Below, one piece after another: positions 12,201-24,500 of a DNA stretch of 64,000 nt; position 1 is the stretch's first letter; the number at the start of each line of letters is the position of its first letter. The notes under the pieces were generated by a model that did no database searches, had not been told where the DNA came from, and saw only the letters and a list, made by a program, of their open reading frames with translations. The stretch lies in assembly GCA_013397455.1 (NCBI GenBank), contig VYZB01000134.1, positions 1,532,964 through 1,596,963 of the forward strand. Reading direction: 5' to 3'. This DNA comes from Crotophaga sulcirostris (lineage: Eukaryota > Chordata > Aves > Cuculiformes > Crotophagidae). A program made the position numbers and the translations under genes.

Positions 12201-14732
12201 GGACCATTGCCAAGATCTTGTTGCAGATTAGCAGATTGGGAAGTAAACATGTGTAAGTAGGAATTCAGCTTCCAAGTAGCTCATTACCTTATATACAATA
12301 TGTACATGTTTCCTCGTGTTAAGAAATGGAGACAGTCAGGAATGGTTATGATTTTCTTGACAACATATGCACACTAGCACACCTGCACTTTTGTACAATA
12401 AAGGCAGTTTGAAAAATTGTACTCCTAGTTGGCTCAGCGCAGTTGGCAATTTGAGTGGAAGTTTAGTAGGAGAAACTGAGAGCAGAAAATTTCTCACAAA
12501 AAAATAAGAAAGAATACATGTTCTCTTTCTGTTGCTTAGCATTAGAAAATGTTAATGAGTTTTTAAGAAAATCAGTAACACGACAACGCCAGTAAATTAC
12601 AGTGAAGGCAAAGAGTTCTACTTTCAGTATCTCATCCTTGATGCCTGACTTCTTCGTATATGTCATTAGATTGCAAAATAAACTCCTACTTAAAAGAAAA
12701 TCTAATTATGTGTACTACTTTGTAGCATATTTTTGAGGCTAAGTATGAGATATAATTTGGTTGTCACAATGTTATGAAGCTAAGGGTAATACAGCAATTT
12801 TTTGGAATGTTTTAATTGGCATTTTTAATAAAATTTCCTATAGCAAATGGCTGAAATAAGCTGTTAGTTGATTCACTGGTCTTACTGCATGGGATGCTAT
12901 TTAAAATCGTTTAACTGATTGGGAAACATTACATTCATAGGAAAAAGCAAGGCTAGACTTACTTATGTTAAAACTAAGAGCTAAATGAACACATATTTGT
13001 CAGAACAGCTATTCCAGCATGACAGTACACAAAATCATGTATTTATTATTTTCGAAAGAGAAAGCTAAGATGCCAATCCTGTAAATTGCTTCACTGATTT
13101 AAACCAAGTTCAGTTTACAAACACAATTCTACATTCACATAACACTTTGTAGGATCCTAAACCATTAGGAAGACAACTAATGAAGTCACTGGCACCTTGG
13201 TTCATTTTTAAAACTCTTTATAAATGAGCTAGGTGTCCTACAGCACTGATTTCATGCCTGCTCTCATTTTTGTTGCATATGTCAGTAAAAACTTTCATTT
13301 CACTAGTGAAGCACTAAAGAAATCAGTCATCATCTCAGAAGGAATCTGTGGCAGGAAGAAACAGAAAGGAGTTGTAAGGTTCATCAAAAAAAGTATGGGA
13401 GGTTGTGGTTTGTATGACTATTCTTCAAATATTTATATTCTCTTTTTCCTTCTAAACTTTTGGATTTTATCTATACTTACAAATTTCCAAATACTGCATC
13501 ATATTATCTACCGCTACTTTAATCTGAATGGCAATTTTCTCTTTTAAACTGTCTATCCATGATCACAGTTAGAAACTATAGCGTATACTACAGTGTCACT
13601 CAGTAAGTATGTTTCTTTCTGGAAAGACCCACTACTTTCCAAAAGCACTATTACATATGCATTGCTATCCTTTCATAGCCTCCTCCCAAAAGTATGGTAT
13701 AGACTGGTTTTCAGTTTATCAACTCATAGAACACAAGACAAAAAAAAAAAATCAGGCTGCTTGCATTTGTTAGTTTGGGTTTTTGTTTGTTTGTTTTAAT
13801 TTTAGTATAGTTGGCTTTCCTATAGTAAATATACGTTGTTAAGTCCTGTGGAAGGAACACAGCCTTTCTTCTACTGATTTCTTAGTTCCATAGCATGTGT
13901 GCATGTTCCTCGCCAGAGGAAGCACACTGGAAAGTGTGGATGTCCTGCAAAGAGGAAAGGTGAAACATTGCGGATGCTCGAGCTTTTGAAAGAACTCTCT
14001 TCACCCTCAGTGCTTTGTGTGCATGTGCTGCTATTTTCACCCTAGATTTGCTCAAATTATAGCTGCAATTACTTTATACAGCACTAATTACTGTAGAAGA
14101 TCTTTGTGGATGTTAATCATTAATTGAAAGACACCCTGGCAATGGCTCTGTTTCAGGCTGGTCAAAGATTGCTGATAAGAACAGCAGCAAACAATTGTTT
14201 AGCCACATTACAAGAACGACAGCAGTATGTATGCAGAAACAATGAAAAACATACAACACAGGAAGACACAGACATTTACACATACATTGCACAGAAGTTA
14301 ACATCTTGAAATCTATATGGAACATTATGAATGACTTGTGGTTAAATACAACAGAATTCACAGCTTTTAGGATTGTACGTATTTGAGAATGCTGTGTCTC
14401 CTAGTCACTGTAACATGACCAGTGCCTTTGCACAATATGCTGTTTTGCTGTTTGGCACAGTGTGGTGCAGAGCGAAAGGTTACAGCTGAGTCAGAGCTCA
14501 TTTTTCAGACCATTTCAGGAGTTCCTTTCCAGTGATCGAAAGCTAATGGCCAACTAAGATGAATCCCAACAATTTTGCACATGAATAAATAAAGGGTTCT
14601 GCATAGGGAATGGAGCAAGACGTTATTTGTGTTCAAAGTATAATGTGTAATGTAGAAAATAACACTTCTTATCATCGAGGATGAGATGTGAATATGGATT
14701 TTAGGTCTTACATCTGCCTGTGTTATAAGGAG

Positions 14733-14757
14733 GTGTGTGTGTATATATGTGTGTATA
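14733..14757 (+). repeat. Interrupted (TG)n/(TA)n microsatellite
   Basis: A short run of alternating GT with an embedded TATATA segment. It is a simple dinucleotide repeat with no coding potential. Confidence 0.7.
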
Positions 14758-17700
14758 CTCACCCATGTGAGCTTCTGTGTATGTATGCCTCTCTAACTGA
14801 GTAATACTTCTTTACAATATACAGTTTTATATAGCTGCAGGTTAGGATTTAAGGAAAACAACTGACAAATCAAAAGTAATTGAAACGTAGGCCTTGAAAT
14901 CATGCTCTTCCTGGTTTGCATTTTATTTGATCCATTTCATTATTTTTTCCTGATCCTCTTCTTTAGACAGATCACACTTTAACTGGGTAAGACAGGCCTG
15001 CATGAGATTCACAAATGACTTTTATCGCATAGTCTGTGGCAGACAAGAATATATTTAGAAGGCAGACATTAAAAGGATAGAAGACATATTATAGGTTAGA
15101 AAACATGCAGTACTATCAGAGAAAAATGCTAGGTGACAGCTCTAGCTCTAGGCAACAGATGAAACTAGCACAACATACAAGACATTGGGCACTTGCAGAG
15201 TACTGCACTTGCAATGAGTTGTGAGTGCTCTCCATTAACAGCAAGTAGCTTCAACTTGCTTGGTCAGGACTGGTGAAAACTGAGCAGCAGGTGGTAGATG
15301 TTCAAAATTAGAAAGTACAGGGCTGAGCAAAAAACCAGATCCTTAGGATCCAAAAGAAATGAGCTTAGGTGGCTAGCTGTGGAGAGAGTGATGAAAGCCA
15401 GCCTTCCAACAAATTCTCACTTGCAGACTAATGGGTCTGGCTACACCTTAGAAGTGTTGATGGCCAGAGTAGGGAGAAGATCTCTACAAATCTTCTCTGT
15501 TATGCAGCATTGAAATATATATTCATGAATAACCTGGGTGAAAAGGACAATACTTATGTGACAGGTCATCCTCATCCAAATACCTTTGTTGTTAAGTAAT
15601 CTTCGATCTTTGGCTGTTAGACTGTGTGCTGGTCAGAAGCAAGCAATATGTTCTAGATCTTTGTCAAGCAGGGAAGATTGTTTACCCCAGAAAATGATTA
15701 CACCTGTATTTTTCCCTATTTTTCCCTAAGTATTTTGGTCCTAGTAAATGTAGTATATGTGTGGGAGGAGACTGCAAATAATTACTGCTTTATTAATTTT
15801 TAGTTAGACAGAATGTACTCCAAGGGCTAGAAAGCATGGCAACATGTTACAGGCCAGAGACTTTGGAGCTAATTCAACTTACTATCAAATAAGAAAAGTA
15901 ATTTAACCAATCTTGTTTTATCTTTTCCTGTTTCTGCCATACTAAGTTACTGCATCAAAGAAAGGTCTCGAATGTGGATGAAGTTCTATAAAATAATCTT
16001 ACACATCTAAAGTAGGACTAAGCTTTGAGGGATCCTCCCATTTCAGGAAGTAGGATAATCACCACTGCAACAAAAATAAAGAATGCAGATAATGATAATG
16101 GATACAAAATATTTTGCTTCCCATAATTGAATTTATCAACATTAGAAGAAAGAAAATGAGGATGATTTCAGCAAATGAACCGGTTGTAGACCAGAGGAGT
16201 GAAGGTACGGGGGATCTGCAAGTAATATTGTAAATTGGTGCCTTCTATTTAATTCAGATTCTGTTCCATTTTTTCTGGCCAACATGTCCCTGATAACTCC
16301 ACATGACTGCCTGATTCCTGTCTTGCCTCCAAACTGCAGGCAAAAGTCATTTTTGCTGCATTTTGTGAACTAGCAACCTTGGAAAGTCGAAATTCAGGCA
16401 AATACCTAATATTTTACAGAGAGTTTAATGAACAAGAAGGCAGGAAAGGCAGAGGAAAAGCAGTTTCTCAGACATTTTTTCTTCTGGAATATGATTACTG
16501 GACATGTGTTTTCTTTCAATACTCCAGGGGAAGCAGAGCATTTCTGTTTTCACTCCTTGTGTCTTTGACCTTCTGAGTGGAAGGATTATTTTTTTGACAT
16601 TGTGGCTGAAATTTAAATTGCATTTCCAGGTTATTAAACAGGAAAAATGGCTTGCAGGTTGTATTAGCATGGTATCATCTTGTTTAGGTAAAGAGGTGCG
16701 ACTGGATGCAAACAACTTTCACTGACCAATGAAGACCATTTAAAAACTCATAATGGGGAAAAGAGCTAAAGCTCAGTACATAGAGATTGTCCATATGAGG
16801 AACTGAGGCCAATACTATATTGCTAAGAATTGGAATCAGCAGTTGTGCTTCAAGAGTAGTTATAGGAAAGCAAGTCTCTATAGTAGTAAAATACGAAAAC
16901 AAGAAGAGAGAATAACATTTCCTTCATTTGCAGCTGAGCTAGATGCACAGGCAAGAAGATTCCCCCATGTCTACACCCACAGCAGAAGGAGCCCAACAAG
17001 GGCCATTCTGTGAGGAGATCCCTCCTTGTATTAGTTTAGCCTTCTGGATATGTAGGGAAAAGTGGCGTCTGTCCACCTTAAAAAGAGTGAGATTTTCTGA
17101 AGGACTTCTGAGGTTTTTTTCTACTTTTGCTTAAAAAGGATGTTGCCAAGTTGCAAAAGATATGGGGCAAACCTTCTTACTGAATGTTACTATGAAGCCA
17201 GAAGCAAGTGAGAGGAGGACCTGTACATTTTGACTTCCTTTAAAACTGACCCTCTGGTAAGAAAAGCAGTGTTGGAAAGAATGAATGGAATGGCATGAAG
17301 AGAAAGACACCAAAGCTTGAGTTAGCAGTCTTGCTTTGACCCACTTTTCTAAGATGATGAACAAAGAGTAGACTACTGAAGCCATCAGGAAGGAGGGTTA
17401 ACACTGTTTCACCTGTGTGAAAGTTTTGTTGTATACACCTCTGGAAGGGCACCGGGTAAAATCAAGCATAGAGGAAGAAGGCTTCCTGATTTACCATTTA
17501 TTAACAATCCCCTTCAGTCTCCCAAAACCATGAACATGTAGTTTTGGTTCTCTTGCTAAGAGTCTGTACTCAGCAATCAATGCAATGCATACCAAATGCT
17601 GTAATGCATGCTTCTAATCAACAAGGTGCTAACACAAATACAGCCAGTCTGTTTAAAATGTACAAACACAATGAATAAGATGCTTTCAAGAAACAAGAGT

Positions 17701-20700
17701 CTGCTAAGTCAAGTCTACTACCAGACAAACTGTAAAGACTAAAACTAATTAAAAACAAACTTTTTGGTCTCTTTTGCGGACAGTTTTCAAATTTTAAAGT
17801 AGTTCACCACCACAGTTAATATTATTCTAAGTGGTGTCAGTCTTCTCTGTGTTTAAGGGCCATTGTACTTCTTGTCATTGCTGTAGTTGGGACAAGCCTT
17901 TCGGCTTTACAGGAGAAAAGCACTAGACCATTTATCTTACTTCAATTTAGACTGAAAGAATTTTCCAGTTAGTGGTCAGTCAGTTCAGTGACCATAACAG
18001 ACAAATAAGCAGTTTTGATTATACATGTTTGACAGAACTGATACACATATGTTATGGAGTTTAGTTCACTGTGGTGTATCAGAGATCTGAACAGGCAATT
18101 AAGTGACCCTTTGTGTGAGATAAAAGTGAATAGACACAGAAAGGAAGTGCAATTCCTACTGTCCAGTATTTATTACCTGAGATTGCTTTGGAAGCTGCAA
18201 AAAAAGGCAGATCCACCAAAGATCAGCCAAATTACTTTTGCTTATAATGTAAGTAACTTCTGTGTTTAAATCCCCATAGATTCAAGTATTGCTGTTCCAA
18301 CATGTGGATTGTACCTATCTAACAAAGCATTTATAGCTTGAAATTGCATTAATGTCTTTTGTCTTTATGAGATAAATCTTTAGTGCACTGAAGCCCAAGC
18401 AATTGTTCAGACAAGTTTCATGTTGGCTTGTGCATTAGTTCATACCTGTTGAGCCAACCGGCTCATCAGCTAGGGAAATTCTAGTTTTAGGTTTTGGTTA
18501 ATATGCTGGAAACGTTTATGGATTTTTTTCTTTGTTCATCTCTTCCATTTACTTTTTCTCCCCTTTCCTATCCACTTTTCTTTTTTCCTTTTCCTGCCTT
18601 AGAACCTTCAGTCTAATCTTGGACCATGCGAGATCCATGTAGTCAGGAAGTCTGTTTGTCTTTACTAACTACTGTTGTTGCTATATTCCACTTCATCACG
18701 ACTTAGACATATACCTTTGATGTAGTCAGGATTTAGGATAAGAACCAGCACTGACATCAGCATAATTTTACATGTAATGATATTTTAGTGTGTAAGCCTT
18801 GAACCATAGCCCTCAAAATTTGAACCTTATTTTTCTGTGGCCCATTTCTTCCACACTGGTCAGATGGCACAAAGTGTTAGATCTGGATATTTTTCAGAAT
18901 TACATATAGAGATGGATAGAACATACTACTTTTAAGTGGACAGTGCATAGCAAGACAATGTAATATTTTACCATTGCTGTTGATGTTTACTCCAAACATG
19001 TACAGAGGCTTCAGATTTGAAAATAAGTTGTGCAGTAAGTACAAGAAGGTGAATACATTCTACTAATTAGTGGTACAGAGAAACAAGGCTCAAATACAGT
19101 TCTCATTGGACAAAAGAACCTTGAAATAATATTAAGATTATGACTAGTGGACAAAAGTCACAGAAGAGAAATTAAGGCCAGTATTTAATTCTTAACTTGG
19201 AACTTGGTGAAAAATAATTCTTTCTCCTATTTTTAAAATATAATTTAGAAATCTAAAAGACATGTTTAAGTCAGATTTAAATATAAAATATTTAATCTCA
19301 AGTATCTTGACTATTAATATTGCAAAATAAACACACTTCCTATACTTTGTTTCTTACTATATCATATTTAAATTATCAACATCAAAAAAATGCCCACTAG
19401 TTTTCCAAACTCGTGCTTTGTTAAATTCAGCCACTTTTTTCATTTGTTAATAGCAGAAAACCACATATTGGGCTACTATTTTAGTGCTACAATGTGTAGC
19501 ACAAGCGTTTGTTAATAACTGAAAAATGTAACTTCTAGAATCAGTAAACTAAACAGTGAACTCTCAAAGTAAGGAGTGATCATCTTCTGTGGAATTTTAC
19601 TGACTCTTTCAATATGACTAAAATGATGGCTGACACAGAATATAGTGACAGAAATCAGTACCCAAGCTACGTTCACACATACAAGCAAGAGAAAAACTAA
19701 CAAAAAAAATTCTGTCCTACTACATGATGACCTTATCTGCAATCCTAATTTATTTGGCAACAAGCCAACCACCTAATAAATGTTGTCAAATACAAATAGA
19801 AAAAAATACTGACAAAATTCCCCTTATATTTTATGCCAAATGTGTTCTTTGAAACTTCAAACTGCAGACAGTTCATCAGCTGATACAGGTTACCATAGCT
19901 CCATTGAAAACAATGCCAGTTTCTGTTGTCAAAGGATTTATCCTTTTTGCTTGTTAATTTTATAGAAGTATTTATTTTTAATTTTTAATGCTAATATTTG
20001 AAAGAGATCCTGTAGTTTTTCACAGAGCAGTAGACGAAGAACTCTTTACTGTAATCCACAGCAGTCCACAGCAAACGGCTTACAAGGAATATAATTACTA
20101 CTATTTACTTTCCATCCTTGCACTTGGTCTAATAAAGACATTACCATACCCTGCTGCTTTGCATGGCTTCTTTCTTAATGGCCTTTCAGAGAGATATTTG
20201 AAAGTGATAAATGATGAGATATCTCTGGAACTATTAAAAAACAGCTGAGAAAATTGTTATACAGAGAAATGTATAAACTGTGAAAATAATGAAGGCGGTT
20301 TTTATTGTTTTTCTTTGTTGTGATGGAATTTAAAAAAAAAGACTTTTGAGATGTTCCTGTTACACTATACTCTACATTGAAGTTATGGCCTGATTAAGCT
20401 TACTATGTGGCATTCTACAGCCACATATTTTTATAACCATTTTGTGACAAAGAAAGATGTATTAGACGTAAATACCAAACAAAATCTTCTGAAAGTATCT
20501 TACTTTCCATATAGTTCACTGGCCTGATCCTTCCTTTAGTCATATTCACAACATAAATATCTGCATTGATTCACTCCTGGATTAAGATAAATTCACTGTT
20601 TTAAAATGGCAAAAATAATCCAGATGCCACAGATGAGAAGAAAACATTTTTTTTTCTGGAGGATCAACAGCAAAGAATGAAAGTACTTACTTTGTTATTC

Positions 20701-21330
20701 TCTTTGCTGCTCACCCATGTGGACTTTTCAACTCCTTAGAGCACCTGTTGCCTTCTCAGCAAATATGGGGCATAATGGATAATCTTTATATTGAATCTAC
20801 CTAGAAATGATTTCCTTAGAAAGAGGCATTGCCACAAATTTTTACCACCTAAACACAGCCACAAATGGTCAGTATTCTTGGTACTGATGTGGTCTGCAGA
20901 ACTTCCCAATTAATGCTGCATGCATTGATACATGTAATATTAACATTCTCTACACCACTACTGCTAAGTAATTGACTTGCATTCTGTACTGTTTCAAAAG
21001 ATCACAACGTCATGGCCAAATTAGCATGCATTTTTAAATAATATGACTGTTTGCATTTTAAATATCTAATTATCAGTATGGTTTCTACCTTCTTTGACAT
21101 GTCACTGAAAGTGTTCTAAGAGGTAGCGCTGCAGTTTGAAGTTAAGTGGTTTCAAATAGCAAAGTATGCAAGTGAACAAAAGTGAAATTTAAAACTTTCA
21201 TACAGAGGTTTCTAAATCTCTGCCACTCCAAAGTATCTTTTGAGTTTGATTTCTGATATCTGAGATAAGCATTGAGAATCTGAAGCCTTTGCACCATTGG
21301 TAAGGAGAGTTGACATTTGTACAAAGAAGG

Positions 21331-21340
21331 AAATAAATAG
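21331..21340 (-). promoter_or_regulatory. AU-rich element at the start of the SV2C 3' UTR
   Basis: The transcript sense reads CUAUUUAUUU, overlapping AUUUA motifs about 20 bases after the stop codon. Such elements can bind AU-rich-element proteins that alter mRNA stability. A single cluster in an AT-rich UTR is weak evidence of function. Confidence 0.3.
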
Positions 21341-21357
21341 TAAATGGCTTTTTCCAG

Positions 21358-21541
21358 TTACATCAACACCTGGGTTCTTGTGTCAGGAAGCCGAAGTCCT
21401 ACCAGACCTCCACATACTAGAACAGTAGAAGCAAGGAGAATAGGGATTGCTTTGGTGATACCAACAAGGGAACCGAATATTAAGTTTCCAAGTACAGCTG
21501 CTGCTTTGCATAGTGCATTCAAAAAGCCAAAGCCTGTTGCC
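21358..21541 (-). CDS. SV2C: SV2C terminal coding exon: TM11, TM12 and C-terminus
   Basis: The coding part is 184 bp. One base completes Arg, then 60 residues run from ATGFGFLNALCKAAAVLGNL to LPDTRTQVLM, followed by TAA (complement of 21358-21360). TM11 is around FGFLNALCKAAAVLGNLIFGSLV and TM12 around IPILLASTVLVCGGLVGL. The short cytoplasmic tail LPDTRTQVLM matches mammalian SV2C. The acceptor is CTCTTCTAG. It is separated from the previous exon by 9.7 kb, the longest fully contained intron. Confidence 0.96.
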
Positions 21542-24500
21542 CTAGAAGAGAAAACAGAATAAAGTCAAAAAATGGGTGAAAGAGTAAAGCCTTTGAGACA
21601 AATCCTCAGCGGAAATAAATCAGTAGAGCCTCGATATCTGAAAGAGAATTTATGGCATTAAGGATTCTGTGTTTGTCTTTATAATACAAAACCAAAGCTG
21701 TGTTGTTACAGATTATACGGAGGCAAATTCATTCTGCTGCCTCAGGGACCAAAATGTGAACTGAATAGGCAACTTTACATCTCTACAGTAGAACAAGGGA
21801 CTGGCAAATGGAAATTAATTTAACACTGGAAATGCTGTGTTGGGAAGCAGGAGAAATGAAATCTTTTACGAGCTACTTGGTGATTTGAGAAAGAAGTCAT
21901 CAAAACAAAAGGATGATCATCTTGGGGTACTGAACAGAAATTGATTTCTTACCGGTGGTATACATGTGAAACCAGCGTTTTCTCAAAAGACTAATGAGAC
22001 CTCTAATAATAATGCATGTTTGTTTCTTAGAGTTAAAGACAATAGGGCACAACCCCCCCTCCCCTCTATATTGTGCAGAAGACATAGCTGAGGAGCTTTT
22101 GAAAAAGGGAAGGGAAATAGACTGCCAGCATAAAGTATGACCTGGACAACTCATAAAGGCTTTTGCATTGCAGTGATTTTAGTGGTCTGGATTAAGTATT
22201 TTAGATGTTTGGTAACGGGTACATGGGTATATTATGCAAACTGTCATAATTTTAATAAATTGTGTTTTGACGTGACTCTATGATTCACAGTTGCAGGAAT
22301 AAAATTTCCTTCCAAAAGTGTCCAAACAAAAATATCTATATGATAGTAGAATCGCTAACATTTCTCAAATATTTTAGGAGCAAAAGAGAGAAAGACTTCT
22401 TTTCAGAACAAAATGCTTCTGGTAAATGTGAAATACTGCCACTAAAAGGAAAAAGCCTCCAGTCTAAACAGCAGAGAGTAACAGAAATACTAATGGTCCG
22501 AGTGACTAAGAAGAGCCCTAGTTATTATACCAAGTGCATGTGAGGAAAAGGAAGAAGACTTGTGCTCAGATGAAGTCTGAATGCCCTGGAATTAAGGCTG
22601 AGAAACAACTTTAGGAGCTCCTGAGAGCAGTCCAGAGAAGCAACTATAAGTAATAAGAGTTGAGCCCAACTGAGAGCGCAGTTATAATTTCTCAGTTTTC
22701 TTCACAGCACTTTTTTTTATTTTGATACCTGCAAACAAGGGTATCAAGGGAGAAGATATCCTCTCCTTCAAGCAACTGATGGACATGACCACAGACCAGA
22801 CTATCACTAGCTGACCTTTTTTTGCTCTTCTACAGATCTGGCCACTGGATCTCAATAGTGTTGGGCCCTTCAGTGTCCTGCACCCAGTGTCATACTGGAG
22901 AAGAGGTAAAAGCTTCTGTTTAGTATAATCAGCCAGGGGTTTCAGCACTGTCCATGCCCTGACTATCTGACACACTACGTTTCAGAATTACAGCAGTCCT
23001 GGTATATTTGAAGACCTGTACCAAAAGAATGACGAAGGCAGGTTCAGATCCTTCTGATATATTTCTAAATCAGTCTAGTTTGCTCTAAGAAGCAGAACTA
23101 TAGTTAATCCACAGAGTTCCAGAATCTGAACAAGATTCAGAAATGTGCTAATTTGAAGCAATGGTACTTTGACTGTCAGATTCTTATTTCAGTTAAAAGC
23201 ATGTTTGTAGAACAGAATGAAGGTGTTATACAGACTAGTTAATATACCTTCAAAAAAAATTTTTCCCATTAATGTTAAAGATTAATTCATCCATAGTTGC
23301 AGACTAAAGTCAAACCTTTTTGTCTAAAACATTGTGGAAGTAGAATCAGAACATTTGGCAGTTACTGTTCCATGTCAGCTCTGTGTATTATGTGTCTTTT
23401 TTGACCCCAGGACAAGACACAATTCAGTCTCTTTTGCCAAGTGATTATAATCATAATAAATTTATTATTAGTTTGGCTACGTCTCTCGCAAATGACAGCA
23501 GTGTTTCAGTGTCTTTAAAATACCTGAGATTTAGCAAAGTAATAATTATTTTGCCTGAACTAGTTCCTCTTTCTGCAAAACATGGCACTCATTCAGACAT
23601 CACATGACAATAAGTATCGGCAATATCTAAGGAAGAAGAGACAGATCATTCTGATGGGAGAGCAGAAACTACCTAGAAACACTGTGAAAAAAAAAAGCAG
23701 AAGAGACTGATATGCTTCCTGAATGTTCAAAGCCCTTACTTGCTTTTTCCCCCTAAGTTTCATTAAACCTACAGTGCTTTTAATAATACTTATTGTTCAG
23801 AAAACCTAAACATGCACATCCTGGAGATAACCATCTGCAAAGGGACATGCTCTGCTGCCTAACACTGCAGACCAGTGAGGGTTGTCTGAGAGCAGATAAG
23901 AAAACTTTAAAAGTGTTGCTTGTGAAATGTTCTTACAGAGAAATAGATGCAGCAGCTCCTTGAAAATGCTCTCCTCAGAGCAGAAATGAGAAAGTTAAAA
24001 CTTGCCCGTTTTAAGGAAGACTTTTGGAGGAGACAGTGCAAAGTAGGAGTGGGAGATGCACTGAAGGAAGCAACCTAGAGCCACCATAGTGGAGTACTCT
24101 TTCAAAGCCTAGGAGAAGATCAGATCTCTACCACAAAAACATCTGTACAGGGCAGAAAAGTGGAGCATCAGAAGAATATCTGGAGGAGGCTGACCAGTAT
24201 GGGGAGAAGCTCCTGAGAGGGAAGGAGCTCCAGACTGATGCATATTCTAGAGTAAATGAGAGTGCAGACAGGAAGAAAGATCATGAAGAGGAAAGACTGG
24301 TAAAATGAACTTCATTGCGAATAGGCACAAAGAGGTTAAAGACAGCACAGCCAGCCTGGAAAACATAGTTTATGTGATAGGACACTAACACGCTGCAGCT
24401 ATTCTGAACAAGTCAGGGGAAGAAGGAGAGTTGTAACTGTCCTTACTTTGGCCTCATTTACACGCAGAAACTATTTCTAAGGTTATGGTGCTGACTCGTG

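Larger units (their letters stand above)
8045..21357 (-). other. SV2C 3' UTR (length unresolved) followed by intergenic DNA
   Basis: On the minus strand this stretch follows the SV2C stop codon directly, so its upper part must be 3' UTR. An AU-rich element (UAUUUAUUU in the transcript, complement of 21331-21340) lies about 20 bases after the stop. Several AATAAA motifs occur on the minus strand (their complement TTTATT is seen near 20300 and 19970), but I cannot choose a real cleavage site from sequence alone. Mammalian SV2C mRNAs have long 3' UTRs, so several kilobases may be transcribed. I see no other gene. Minor repeats include a 14-base T run at 8104-8117, GTTT repeats near 13779-13797 and a TG-rich tract at 14733-14757. 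Confidence 0.55.
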